64,000 nt of DNA from Pseudoscleropodium purum (GCA_963969395.1 OZ017799.1:12650501-12714500), one strand, 5' to 3'; counted from the first letter of the stretch, positions 35,849-49,900 are shown. Notes: generated from the sequence alone by a model not told the origin. Made by a program: numbers and translations.

Positions 35849-38800
35849 ATGCCGCTGCAGAGGGCTGAGGGTCCCGTGTACAAGCCGCCCTCAAAAAGAG
35901 ATCCGTCCGAGGTTCGTATACACAGCGCTCTTCAGCAAAATATCCATCATCAAAATGTCCAGCTCTCTCTGCATGCGCCCTTTCCGGAGAAGAATCTTGT
36001 TTTGGAGACAGCTTATGACCCCAAGAAGAACAAGAGAAGGGACTCGAAAAAGGACACCAGAAGGCCTAAACATCCTGACGGCAAACCGAAGAAGAAACCT
36101 GGAACAGAAGGTGCACACTCGATTGTTTGAACTGGTTTAGGGCAACGACAGAGTCTTTCGTTTTCACCACAGAATTTCATTTTCAAAGGTTTGGACATGT
36201 CGTGAAGAGTGGGTATTGATTGTCAATGTGCACTGGAAAATCTTTACAGACCGCCCGCCGCCACCACGGAGTTTAGCAGGGTTCACAATCTCACCCGAAG
36301 ATATAGCCAAATTTGAGGCCAACCCTGAGTCAATGAAAAGCTATGGAGGTATCAGAGGTGTCGCTGTTAGCTTGAGAGTTGATCCAGCGAAAGGGATTGA
36401 AGGCTCTCCCAATGACATTGCCTTGCGAAGAGAAGCATTTGGGCCTAACACATATCCAGTCAAGAAACCTAAAATATTTCTTGTAAGTTTTCTGATTTCT
36501 GTCAATCTCAGTGAGTTTTTCAACAGTAACCAAGAAAGATCAAGAATTTGGTATATGAGGGGTACAGAAAGATTACGAAACATCATTGTGTACTTCATTG
36601 AATAAGTGAAGCTATTAGTGAAAATCTGTGAAGGCTTATGTATGGGAAGCGCTTCAAGATGAGACACTGCTGATATTGATATGTTGCGCCATCGTGTCTC
36701 TCGTTGTGGGGATGACTACTGAGGTACGTCCACTTTTGAAGTGGGTACTTTATGATGGCTGGGTTGGAGAAGTGTTTTAACACATGCTCTCGTTTTTCTT
36801 TTCTACCTGATCGCAGTTTATTAGTTCAGTTTCAGAGTTAATGTAACAACTACATCACGACGCTGCTAGTACGCTGAGGTGCTACTGTTCGCTTGGTGCT
36901 TAGTTTCAGAAGATGTTGGGTGCAGGGTGTGAGTGTTGGCTGGTATGATGGAGGTGGTATAAGCTTTGCAGTTGTCCTGGTGATCATGGTTTCATGTTAA
37001 GTCCTGAACAGCCTCTATATATTATTCCCAAGTTGAGAATAGGTCTAGGGTTGAGCGTCATTTGTAGTTATGATTTTGAACCAAGCTCTTCTGATGGAGT
37101 TTTTCTTGTGTTGTAATGTGAAGTGCAGCTATCAGTGACTACAAACAAGCCCAACAGTTTCAGCAGCTTAGTGATCAGAAGCGGAAGATCTTAATCAATG
37201 TAGAGACTTCTGACGATACATTTAATTGATGGGTCGTTTGATGGATATTATGTTGGTGTGGGAATGGGAATGGATGCTCATCGTGGTTAATCAATTTCCT
37301 GGGCTTTAATGGGACATGCTTGATTAAGTTCGATCCTAAATTCGTGGCAACGGTCCTTGGCTACTTAAATATTGATGTATTTATGGGAACAGGTGACAAG
37401 GGGTTCAAGAAGGATGAAAGTCTCGATTTTTGATGTCGTGGTGGGCGATATTGTGCAGCTCAATATTGGTGATCAAGTAAGCTTTGCCATAGTCTTTCTT
37501 TTAACAGAATCTAGAGATTTTTCTTGCTGCTTGTCAAGCGATGCAACTCTTTTCTTCTGTATTGCTGGTCATATTGAACGAAAACGTGCAATGACTGAAG
37601 GCAAAACATTATATAAAGTGGGAAACAATTACAAGTACAAATATCATTGTAACTGACTCAGAGAATATGGAAATGCGTGATGAATTTCAAGTCAATAGGT
37701 ACAAATTTTAAGAAACTACTATGATAGGTTATATGGTTCTGTTGTGATTTTGAACTGAGAGCAGATTCCAGCAGATGGATTGCTGATAGAAGGCCATTCG
37801 ATGCTTGTGGACGAGTCGAGTATGACGGGTGAAAGTGAACCTGTCTGTATATGACTTCATCTCCTCATTTGTTATTAAATTTTAATTTTTAAATGGAGTC
37901 CGATCCAGTTTCTAAGTACTGTTGCGCCGATATCTGCGCTGTCGTCTCTCAATATAACTTAAGTCAGCTGATGAGCTGGAAAATAATCGTGAACTTCAGT
38001 GATGCTTGTATTTTTAGACTAGAGGAATGTGTGTTAAATTGTGTCGATGCATGGAGGCGAAATGATTTACACGTACATATATAGTTATGAGGATCCCTTT
38101 CCAGAAAATAATAGGATGGCGATGTGTGCAGATGCCCAAGGATGAAGTGGAGCACCCCTTCATGCTTTCAGGGTGTAAAGTTATGGATGGTTTTGGGGAT
38201 ATGATGGTTTGTTTTTTTATCAAAGCTTTTGTAATTATAAAGAAGTTTTAAGGATTTCCTTTACCTTGCACAAATGACTATGGAAAATCATGGTGCTCTC
38301 GAAAAATGCTTGCTACCTGCCAAATACGATTTGTCTATTAAATCGTGTATAATTGCATGTAATAATGCTGGAAATGAACAAATGAATTTGTTTTGTAGAA
38401 TGAACTAGGAATCTTATAGTGCATTTCTTTTAATAATATGCTTGTCTTGTAACACAAGTGATTGAGTGAAAGGGAACCATTTAGCATGGACAATAGTCAT
38501 GTAGGGCTTGTGCAGGTAACAGCCGTGGGGATGGCAACAGAGTGGGGAAAATTGATGGCGACCATTAGTGAGGATAATGACGAGTTAACTCCGTTGCAGG
38601 TTGGTTGTGGTTTCTTTCAACATTTAGTCATGCAACATCCAAAATCCCGCGTTTCTTGTTTTTGGTCACCCATGCATGGTTTTGATAACTAACGATAATG
38701 CTATGAAATTTACAACGTGTTTATGCTTTCCTGTTGCGCTTGCTTTACATTTAGTTGTGTTTTTCAGGAACGGCTTAATAACCTAGCGACGACCATTGGC

Positions 38801-41800
38801 AAAGTTGGTGTGGGATTTGCTGTTGTCGTTTTCATTGTCCTCGTCTGCCGGTAAGGTCGTAGTTTACTTCTTAGATGATGTTGTAAAATCGTCTGCAAAT
38901 TTCATGCTCTTATATATAACTATGTCATATTCACATGCATGGCGCAATTGTGCCCATGTTCTTCCACATGGAGATCAGGGAAGTGCTATATATGCTCCAC
39001 AACTTGATTTGTTTAGTCAGTGACCCTGGACCTGTTCTCGGAAATAATATTGCCACCTGTGACCCTAAGGCTGGGTAAACAGTCGATGCTATTCAATCCG
39101 GTGGCATAGATTTTCTTTTTCAAATATCCGGTCCCTTGATTTTAAGCTGGCTCATCAGCACACCCCAGTAGAACACCCCCACCCCACCCCGAGGCAGTGT
39201 AAAGATAACCTATTTGGCAGGGTTTACGTTAGAAACCGCTTGAAATGGCCTTACGATTAATAAGGCTAACCGCGACCAGATTGTCCAGAATACCTCTGGA
39301 GGGGGTTCTCTTCTAGTGACTGGTAGATTTTGGGTCATGTTTTTTGCCACACTAACTACTGCCTCTGCTTGAAGGTTTTTGGCGACCGTTGATTTCAAGA
39401 ATTTCAGTGGATCTGATGGCAAAATGCTGGTCGACTATTTTGCTATCGCAGTAATTGCCTATCTCTTTTCTGGCCTTCTATTTTCTCCTGTTCTCTAACT
39501 GAAAGTGTTCATGACTGGTCTTACTTTCATTTAAAATTTTTTCTTTTATCATGGTAGTTCTGTAATTCTAATGTAAGGATGAGAACTACTTCTCCTGAAC
39601 TCACGGAGTGAAGGTGTGGAGTAAAGCTCAGGTGACCATTGTGGTGGTGGCTGTGCCGGAAGGATTGCCTCTTGCAGTAACTTTGACGTGAGAATCTTTG
39701 ACAATAAAAATATTCAATGTTCATCTCTTAGCCCTTACACGTCATAGTTTTTGAAATTACACTGAAAAGCTAGCTCCTCGGGCCAGCCGTGACGTATAAG
39801 GGTTAATCAGTTTCCTTGGTTTCAAACTGAGGCTTTTATACTGTACTGAGTACTTTTTCTGTTCCTTCGTGTGATTTATATTTTTTATGAGTTACAGGCA
39901 TGTATGTAATATTTCTCTGCTTCTTAACAGGTTGGCATACTCAATGGCGAAGATGATGGACGACCGTGCCTTAGTAAGCTCTATCGCGGATTCTCTAAAG
40001 TTCTATTATGCTGAAGTGGCACTCTAGTGTAAGTAGTCCTGAAATTTTTTCACCCTGAAAATTGGATGGATGATGTTCAGGTCAGGCACTTGTCGGCATG
40101 TGAGACTATGGGTTCTGCCACGGCTATCTGTAGTGACAAGACAGGAACCCTTACAATGAACATGGTTAGTTCACGTTCTGTCAGTGAAAGTTTGTCGATA
40201 TCAGTGATGAATCCTGCATTTTCAGCACGTCGTCTTTTAAGTGTATGATTGTTCCTAAAATATATGTGGTGGTTTATTTGGTTACGTAGAGGTGCAATGG
40301 CTCAGACAGAGAATTTTTCTTTATATTTTACCACTTTAACCTTTTCTAGCGTTGTTGAAGCTGTAAGGATATAGTCTTAGTTCTTGAGATATTTTAGACC
40401 TCTCGGACCTGCGTGGAGTGTTGCATCCTCCTGGGTGAGGCCTCAATTTCCCCTCTCTGAGATATACTCATCAACACAAACCCTGGCAATTCTAAGTCTT
40501 GTATGTTTATTAATGTCTGATGCGCTCGTCGTCGTGACATATTTCAAGATGACGGTTGTGACAAATTGGGTTTGTGGACGGCTACGCAAAAACATCGAAT
40601 TTGATGAAGAGTTTCAACCGCATGTTATTCAGGTATCACTGGTTAATTTGCATTGGACAAAGGCCTTGCCAATCGAATTTTCTGAAATGCATGAATTGCT
40701 TCACCATTTGAGGAGCCACTCGTCTAACTCATAGTTTATATCTTGCAGTTAATCTTTCAGAGTATCTGCATGAACAGCAACGGGAACGTTCACTTTCCTA
40801 AGGTAAAAATAATTGACGATCGCCTGCGCCTGCTTCTCGCGAGGAGGAACGATCGTCTGTCTGTCTGTAGTTGTGCTTTATCATGCGGTCAATGACTCAA
40901 TAAGCATTGCTTCGTTTCATGCGAAGCTGTTCAGGTGTATGTTATTAATACTTATTTTCTTGCCAATATTCTAATGCAGTTTGGATCTCCGGAAGTGACT
41001 GGGAGCCCTACCGAACAAGCCGTTCTGTCTTGGGGAATTAAGGTGCAATATGTGTGATTGCCCTCGCAAAAAGACTGATACCCTCCCCCATTTCCTATAC
41101 AAGGGGGTAGCTGTCTTTTTGTGAGCTCTGTACTTGGAAAATATTGTCCACGATATTGTTGGTTTGGGTTAATATCGAGAGCGGTGCATTTTCTTCGACT
41201 TTGATCATATTTCGATTTAGCATCTTACATTCAATAGAGATCCAAGGTAGCGAGGCCCATCTTCCAGTCACAAGTTTGGGCAAGACCACTATGGGAAAAT
41301 TTCTTCTTGTGATGTACATGTGTAGTGTCAAATATTCATCACAAGAATAGTTTTGCCTGCAATGGGCTTACCCAACTTGTGTCCGTAATGGGCCCTTCTA
41401 CCTTTTACTCTTTATTCTCCTGAGCATTACTTGAAGCTATGTGTGAGCTGATGCGTGGTAGTCCACAACTCTGGCTATATGAGAAAATGAATATGTCGAC
41501 ATGAAATTCCTCCAATGACAAGGTTTTATGTAATGTCCTCACTCAATTAAATGTATGCGATCAGCTGGGAGCAAGGTTCGACGAAGTTAAGAAATACTGT
41601 CCTGTGAAAGGTGTGGAGACTTTCAATTCTACCAAGAAGAAAATGGGAATCTGTTTCAATGTGAGCAATAGGTGTAAATGTAGGGCAGTAATTTTTGTTT
41701 TTCGTATACTTTGTTTGTTTGCACACTATTTTAAGAAAAACAATTGTGGCTACTAGTCTATCGTCTTTCATATTGTAGATTCTGCAAATTGTGAATGCTC

Positions 41801-44800
41801 TATCAACCAATATGATCTGTTCGCGAGTAAGACCATTCACTTATTTGAAAAATGCTTGATAGTGTCCTCTTGGTGCAGGCACCAGACGGGAAGACGTACG
41901 TACATTGGAAAGGTGCAGCTGAGATCGTGCTTGACTTTTGTACTCATACGCTTGCACCGGATGGCACAGTGGTCCCACTTGAAGCAGCAGTGGTACACCC
42001 TTCACACTCATGATACATTTGTAGAATTGTAGATCTGTTTCATTTTTCGAGTTTTAAACAATTGTACTTAACAGTTCTCTTAACCCTTAGGTGCGTCACA
42101 GTTCATTTTGGACGCTTAGAACCAAATGATATTAGTAACTTTCAAAACCTATTCTACCATTCGAAAATGTAGGGGATGATTTCTTATTTTTATTTGTTAC
42201 TTGAAGCTTTCTAAAGGATCTGTCTCAACTCCTTTAGATATGGAAGTGGCCTTTTAGGCACACAGGGGTTAACTTTGTCAGGTACAGTATCACATTGGAG
42301 GTTCTTACTCAAATTTCTTATTAATTCTATAAGGTTCAGTATATTTCATACAATGAAGATGTCTTTGCATAATTTCGACATATCGCAGAAGTGTATGAAT
42401 TGCTGATTTATTGAATGGGCTAGAGTCTGTCGACGGTGTGGGCATGGAACAGATGGATGAGTTGAAGCTGATCATCAGCAGTTTTGCAAATTCTGCGTTG
42501 CGAACTTTGTGCTTTGCTTATCGGAAGCTTTCAGCTGAGGAGGTAGAGACGCTGACCCCTGAAAACATCAAAGCGAACGGCTTACCTGACTCCAATCTTA
42601 TCTGCATAGCTATTGTGGGCATAAAAGACCCCTGCAGGCCTGGTGTCCCCGAAGCTGTAGCGAGATGTCAGGCGGCAGGAATCAAAGTATGAAACAGTCT
42701 TGTTACCTCTCCAAATTGCTCTAGTGTCAATAGCCATGCTGAGATACACTTTGTGTTTTATCACAACAGTCTTTCAACCACTTCTTTTCAAGTAATGGTG
42801 GGAGTTACGACTTGAAGTAAAATCATAATACTTTGCCGGTCGTTTTCCTTATTCAACAGGTCCGGATGGTAACGGGAGACAACGTTCAGACTGCGAAAGC
42901 TATTGCAGCAGAATGCGGAATATTAACTCCCAACGGTGTAGCCATAGAAGGAAAGGACTTTCGGGTCATGACTGTTGATGAGCAGTATGAATTGCTGCCA
43001 AAATTAGACGTATGATTTTATTTTTCCTTTTTTCATGCGACTCATTTACATGAGAAGAATTCTGTAGTTAACATGCTGAGCTGTTGCCCGCTAGCGCTTT
43101 TGAACTTTTATCGTTGAAAAATGACACCTGGTCTCATGTCCATATGGTATTAGCACCTTCACAGTGTCTATGCTACCAGTCTGTAGTAAATTTTTTTGTC
43201 ACCTCTGTCTGCTGCAGGTCATGGCAAGATCTTCTCCGACTGACAAGCACATGCTTGTGAAAAGGTTGTTAGAGATGGGAGAAATTGTTGCCGTGACTGG
43301 GGATGGTACAAACGATGCCCCAGCTCTTCATGAGGTGACTGCACACTGATCTTTGCACTCTTTGACTAGCCACGCTATTGACCTACAAACGAGAGGCGAT
43401 TATGTTACTTTTAACTATAACTTGATTAGCTATCAATATAGTTTCCATCTCTTTGTATCCATTAATTGTCATATTCGTTAATATGGCGAAATCTCAAGAT
43501 ATCGCCACTTTTCCAGACGCTCGTCCGGAACCTCAGATCTGTAACAGTTCCAAGAACTCTGTGCACTTGAATTTCGCATTTTTGGTGCTTTCAAACACGT
43601 CACTTTAAGGAATATGACCTTTTTAGGTTTCCGTCTAAGTAACGGCACGCTGACCTGCAAGTCCTCAGAGCTGAAGGTTCTCTTGATTTTTTTCTGAACT
43701 TCCGTTTTTGTTTTGTCAAGGCGTCGATTGGACTTGCCATGGGTATTGCCGGTACCGAGGTGGCAAAGGAGAGCTCTGATATCATAATATTGGACGATAA
43801 TTTTGCTTCTATTGTTAAGGTATGAAACATATTACACTCAATCCAACTTGATGTCAGTGGTTTCAACTGCAAAGACTTCATCAGATGAATGAAGGTCGAC
43901 TTGACAAGCATAATAGATTGAAGTAGTGTATTGATTTCCACTAGATGGCGGTGAATTCGATATTTCAAACGGTGGTTTAATTTTGGTCCTGGATGCAGGT
44001 AGTACGTTGGGGAAGGTCCATATACGTGAACATCCAGAAATTTATACAATTTCAGACTACAGTGAACGGGGTGGCCCTACTGCTCAATTTTGTAACTGCT
44101 GTAGCCAGTGGCGAGGCTCCTCTTACAGCTGTGCAGGTATATTTGAACTTTATTTGGCTTTTAGTTTTGTTCAGTTCATTCTGGATATTCTGTGGTGAAT
44201 CTAAAGTTTCTCTATTAATTTTGACAATATTTTAAAAGACGAGGTCTGCATGGGATGACTTCGGGAAGGTTACCCAGACCTTAACCGCACTTCTCACTAT
44301 GCTGACTTTGGAATGAACAGTTGCTGTGGGTGAATTTGATTATGGATACTTTGGGTGCGTTGGCCTTAGCTACGGAACCTCCGACTGAGATTCTCATGCA
44401 AAGACCACCTATACCATCCTCGTAAGCAAAACTTCGCGAGCATGCTCAAAAGTTAGGTGTCCTTTATAAGCCAAGTTTGCCCTGCATTGAAGTATTCTTA
44501 TCACATGTGTCCTTGTTTACGGTACATTTCTGTTTGCTAGCAGCGGTAATCTGCTTCAGTCTCTAATCAATGCAAAGAGTAAGCTAGCATGTGTCAAGTG
44601 CGTATAATACTGAATTCTCAAGACGCGTAGATTTTAAAGCCTGTAAAGTGGTCCGTCTCCATTCGAAAGCGCTGAATTCTGTGATGGTGTCTCAAATTGT
44701 AGGACTCCTCTGATTACAAACATCATGTGGCGCAACATTATAGGCCAGGTAAGTAATACCTTAATCTTTGTTTAGTTATTATTCTAAAGCGTTGCGTTAT

Positions 44801-46940
44801 TTGATTCTCATACTTTGCAAATTTGAAGATGCCGTAAGCTCTTTCGCCTATTCAAAAACTCTATATGAAGAGCTAGCTATATGAGACCGATTTTTTTGAG
44901 AGTAACCTTCAGGTCCCTTTAGCACGCATTTGAATGTTCAAAATTGTAATTCTGCTTCATATGCAACTCAACCTATAATTGACTTTCACATGCAGACTCT
45001 ATACCAGCTGGCCATGTTGCTTGTGCTGCATTTTAAAGGCTACGATATTCTGGGTCTTAAAGATGAGACTGTAATTCTCTGATCTTGCGCCTAATTTTGA
45101 GAAGATACTGTTGTTTTGAGGGTGTGAAGGTTGGTAACATTTGAACTGACGGTTGCTTCATAGAGGCTCTGCCCTCGAACTGAGATGGCAATCTAGCAAG
45201 CTTAGTAATCATCCTTGGTCCTATCTTTGCATAAATTAATTCTGGGGGCCAGTGTCACAGGTGAATTCAGCCACAGGGAAGACCGAAAGAGAAGAAGAGC
45301 TTCAGACGATCATATTCAACGCCTTCGTATTCTGTCAGGTGCAAATGGTTTGTTTTAGAAAGTCACTGCGTGTAATATTCTAAATTTATATGCTCTCCTT
45401 GAAAGGATTATGTCACGATCAAACTCATCCCAGTTGATCTTTTTGCTGAATCAATCATGGTGTAATGAACGGAATGATCAGGTATTCAATGAGATCAATG
45501 CAAGGAAGCCTGATTCTCTCAATGTCTATGAAGACCTGTTAACCAACAAGCTCTTCCTGAACGTCATGGCATTCACTTGTATTATGCAGGTGCACTCTCA
45601 CTCATACACAAGGCTCTCTTTGAAGAAAAATAAATTGAAATTATATATATATGATGGACGCAGATACGTATGGAAGGATCCGGCTTACGTAATATTATTT
45701 TGCATATACTGACAGTGACTCTCATTTTGGGGCCATGAGGTAGCAGGCTTTGATAGTGGAGTTTGCAGGTGATTTTGCTTCTACAGTAGGATTAAATTGG
45801 AAAATGTGGATTTTGTGTATAATCTTGGGTTCAATCAGGTACGTCACTACCCCAATGTTACGGCCACTCTCTCGACGATTAATATTTCTCAGTTCGTGTA
45901 TATAATGAACTTAGTCAGTTATACTCATTCACCAACACTAGTCTGAAGCGTTGTGAATGACCTTGTGGATACCATCGGCAGTATGCCGTTAGCTGCTGCG
46001 ATAAAATTGATCCCTGTACCAGATGCACCATTCTACACATATTTGACACCTTGGAGGCAGCAACCCCAGATTGTTATCAGTGAAGGGGGTACATTCCCAA
46101 CTTGTACTGGCTCATTATTTTACGAAAATCCTATATATTATTGCTTCGATGCATGTCCTACTAACAGTTAAGCATTGCACTAGTCAGAGCTTGATCTTCA
46201 CTGAACTTGTTTGAAGCTGAAAAGCTGTGCTTGTACTTGACATGACGTGAAAGGATCATGCAATTGAGTAAAAATACAGTAGTTCATTTGTGCGAGAAAG
46301 AAGTAGAGAAAAATGCGTAAGTATGGAGATTGAATTGTACACGTTTGACTGCCTGGAAGCCCAACTCATAACTGAGATATAATTTGACTGTGAGACAAGT
46401 GTGCCACAGTCATTTACAGCGAATGTGGCAATTGTGCAGAATATTCTAGCATATTACTCCCTCTGTTTCCGAAAAAGACCCGTGTTTCCTTTGTGTTTTA
46501 CAAAGGAAACATGGGTCTTTTTTAGAGACAGAGGTAGTATTTTTGAGGTTATGTTAAAAGAGGTCTGAGTGTATGGGTCAATTATGTTGGATTCGTGAGT
46601 AAGCCTGCATGGAGGCTTGTTGCTCCTGCGAGCATTAGCTAGGAACTTCTGAAAGTGATTGTTATGAATCGCAGGAGCAATTACGGCGATGCTGGTGAGA
46701 CAGAAAGGCGAATTAGATGGAACGCGTTATCCGGAAGGAACGAAGTTTTTAGAAGCTGTCATTGGCGGGGAAACCGTTCGCGTGCCTATGCCTCCATTCC
46801 CTCCCTCTTACTCCTATCCCCCTTCGACTGAGCCCTTCTTCTCCAGGCTTAGGTATGCCTTTTTTCCAAACGCTCATTACAACATGCCCACCGTGGCGCC
46901 CGCACCAGCCCTTCCCAAGCCCGACATTGCCTGGTTATGA
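35849..46940 (+). CDS. P-type IIB (ACA/PMCA-like) Ca2+-ATPase
   Basis: An ATP-driven pump that moves Ca2+ out of the cytosol. Thirty-two exons join in phase to 1136 residues: 35849-36110, 36250-36482, 36634-36723, 36926-36995, 37129-37199, 37393-37476, 37765-37842, 38132-38206, 38516-38599, 38768-38850, 39375-39450, 39632-39687, 39931-39973, 40081-40164, 40549-40632, 40749-40802, 40980-41042, 41565-41660, 41879-41992, 42453-42686, 42860-43009, 43218-43334, 43721-43819, 43999-44136, 44321-44421, 44703-44748, 44996-45070, 45261-45338, 45482-45589, 45747-45838, 45982-46088, 46675-46940. Visible motifs are [11 protein letters not shown] (actuator), VAVPEGLPL (about 411), SDKTGTLT with phosphorylated Asp454, KGAAE (573), [11 protein letters not shown] (about 757) and [20 protein letters not shown]. 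The N-terminus is Lys/Arg-rich and lacks the usual plant calmodulin-binding sequence. The C-terminus has a Pro-rich extension of about 100 residues. Small terminal exons are the least certain. Confidence 0.92.
39728..39806. mobile_element. Tiny TTAR-flanked inverted-repeat element in ATPase intron 12
   Basis: Inverted ends CCCTTACACGTCA (39732-39744) and TGACGTATAAGGG (39790-39802) match at 12 of 13 positions and are bounded by TTAG and TTAA. It is about 71 bases long, without coding capacity. The layout suggests a miniature element of a TTAA-targeting family. Confidence 0.45.
42080..42272. mobile_element. Possible miniature TTAA element in ATPase intron 19
   Basis: The block is bounded by TTAA at both ends (42080-42083, 42269-42272), with ends CCCTTAGGTGC and GGCACACAGGGG that are only partly inverted-complementary. 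About 185 bases, non-coding. The end similarity is weaker than in the neighbouring elements. Confidence 0.35.
46457..46537. mobile_element. Stowaway-like MITE in the last ATPase intron
   Basis: The 81-base element is almost a complete palindrome. Its ends are CTCCCTCTGTTTC and its diverged complement ending ACAGAGGTAG, flanked by TA on both sides, as for Stowaway (Tc1/mariner-type) MITEs whose ends read CTCCCTCCGT. The inner arms AAAGACCCGTGTTTCCTTTG and its complement pair well. Confidence 0.8.
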
Positions 46941-49900
46941 CCTCAGGGCTCCTTCAATATGTTGAACATTTTCATAGAATGTGGTTCCTGGCTGGAGCGG
47001 TACTACTGGTATTAGGAGAATCATCCCTTCAGCTAAGCTTGCTTTCGGTTCATGTGTTGCATCTTTGCCTCTGTCAATTTGGGGATTCTCTGAACTCCTC
47101 CCTCAGAGGATTGGCCCCTTGCACAGAACGCGCCTCGAAATCTCGTTCTTCAGGAGCTGCCTCAACAAACTGTTCGTGGAAAAGAATCAAAATTCTTTTG
47201 GACACAACCTTAAGAATGACAGTCACTCCTTGCACGGTCTCAGTTGTTTAGTATTTTCCTAGCTCCATGTGATAGTACTCCACAGTGATTGAAACAGGAG
47301 TCAACAAGAGATGGGTTCATGCTCCCGACTGCTCTAGAATGTGATAACGTGCTTACTAAGCTGCAGACTTTTTTTGTTTTTGCACTCCTTGACTGAGAAT
47401 CTTAGTTTGTCTTTCTGTTTTTTGGAGAGGAATTAATATGGCGCTGCGTTATGTTGCTTTGGTTTCAAGCGAGAAGAATCAGAAACGATGGATCTGCGTC
47501 GTGCAATGTTTTGAGTTGTGATGACAGTAATGCTGTCAGTACTTGCTGAAGGGCAACTCAAGCGAAGCGGAAGCCTGCAGACTTTTTGTGCTGTACTAAT
47601 TGTTTCAAGAGTTAGTCCTTTGGTATTATTGTAGATAATGCTCAATGCTTAATGCCTGAATCCTTTCTTGAATTTCCGTGCATTTTTGCTTATACTTTGT
47701 ACATGTATATAATTTGTCTCAATTTCATCGATTTGGTCATGAAGGAAGGTTACCTTGTAAAGATTCTAGTATTACTTTGGATAAATGAGATGCTATTTGA
47801 ACAAATCATTGCCATGAAGTATTTTGGTCTTTGTCCATGAAATAAAAGTCTCTGCCTTACAATCAATGCATCTTGATACTTTCAAATGGCCATCCTTGTA
47901 TCAATATAAGTGGGTAAGCCCTTATTGCTCCCTAGTTGGAACTGCCATCATCACTTTGTGTGTATCTCCAAAATCAATATATCCCTATGTTGAAGAAACA
48001 ATTTCAAAACATAAGTACAAAATTTATTTTGGTAGATGTTCTATTTTAAATACCTCATGAAGGTATGAAGTTTATTATGTTGAGTTGCATGCAATATCCC
48101 AATGTTGCATTTTTTTTTTTGTGTTTGAACCTCCTTCCACTTGCCAACAAGAAAATATGAAAATATGACTAGTTTAATATTAGTAGCCATGCATTAGCAA
48201 AATAAGTGGAGCTTTTGGATGTTCCTACTTTAAGTCTTGTGCTACTAATAATCAATCTTGTTGGAAGGTTGGAAGTCCAAGTCCTTTATTCTAATGATTT
48301 TTTTAGTTTTTAGTTTAATAAGGCCCTCCCTAAAATGAAACTATCCACATCCATTTATGTGGATGTTGGAAGTAGAATATGGAGAAAATGCATTTTGATT
48401 TTGATTTAATTCATCCAAAATGTAGTAATATAATTGAGATTTTGGGGCATTGTTTTGCCAAATAATCCTTCAAAATTTTTACATTTTATTTTTGAGGAAT
48501 AAATCACTTACCTCTAAAAGTTCCAAGGCCATTTCTCAACAAAAATTACTCAAAATTATCATTTCTATTTCAAAGAGATCAAAAAGGTCATTCATATGAA
48601 GATTTTGTGGAAACTTGAGATTTTCGAAGATAAGTTTTTGCAATTTTGGTGTAACTTTACATTATCTTGTTTTTCCCAAAATAAGTTGACCAAAATACAT
48701 GTGAAATAAATCATGATTTGCCACATATTCTCTTACAAAAAAAAATTGTGAATCCAATAATTGTATCTATATATAGTCACCAAAAAATCTACAATCATGG
48801 ATTTTGTGATTTATATCTATTCCTCACAAAGAAATCTTTAGTACAAAACAAAAAAATTGGAGGACATGTCAAATATAGAATTGCAACTTATGACGTGTCA
48901 ATTTTAGTGTTTGCATGTAAAAGTGCAAATGTTCTAACCCTAGAAGGACAATGCAAACCATTATAGTCATATCAACATATGTGAATCTTTGCAAGAGACA
49001 TAAAAAAACAATTTTTCATCCAAGACTTGTGGTGACATATTGAGGGTACTCAAACACAAGTAGAGATACCCTAAATTCTTTTGTGATGATTGCAGTTTGT
49101 ATTAATAGACAAACAAAACTTTCCAAAACACCTTATAGTGTATTATGGCAACTTTAAGCTCCTTATTCTTAATCAAATTTTATTCATTAAAATGATTTAA
49201 AAAAAATTTGAAACCAACTATTGAAATGAACTTAATAAAGTCTAGTTTCTAATCTAATTTGAAATTTTATTACAATTGAAACTTTAGGCCTATAACTATG
49301 GAATGTCAAATTTTTAATTATAACATGACATAGAAATTTGATTTACACAATGATTTTTTGTTATGCACGATAATAAACACACATGGTGAAATTTTCAGAT
49401 CAAATTCATATCAGTTTCATATGAAAAATATGAATTTGATATAAATTTTGATATGAATTTTATTCACTTTTTATTCAAAAATTCATAGTAGTTTCAAATT
49501 TTCACAAAAATCTTAAAATTTTATGACTCATGAAAGACATGTGATTCCATTGGCGAAATTAAAAAAAAAATCTACTAATATATGATTTCCAAATGGGAGC
49601 ATTCAAAAAGAACTGAGTTTATTGTTTGAAAAAGTGGTAATAGGACCGTCCTTGTAGGGCTAAGTTTGTGCCCGAAGAAGTGCCCAGTGTTCTCAAACTC
49701 GTTCCCAATGCCGAGCAGGTTCCAACCTCGACGAGCAGCTTCGTCACGAAGTTGCTTCACGCTTCTCCGAGACCGCTTGCTTCGCATTCTTGGTGGATCT
49801 ATGATAGCATGCACGTCAATACCTGCACTGGAGTTTTCCGGTTTTTAATTCTATCGGCGAGGAAGGACAAGAAAAATCTTTCGTCAAGAAATTTGACCAT

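Noticed and set aside
39613..39631. ATPase exon 12 starting at an earlier AG (VWSKAQ before VTIVVV)
   Set aside because: The family reads [15 protein letters not shown] without an insert; the AG at 39630-39631 gives the exact junction.
49575..49848. Small frames on both strands near 49.6-49.85 kb as genes
   Set aside because: No homology recognised, no splice context; more likely leader or promoter DNA of the polymerase.
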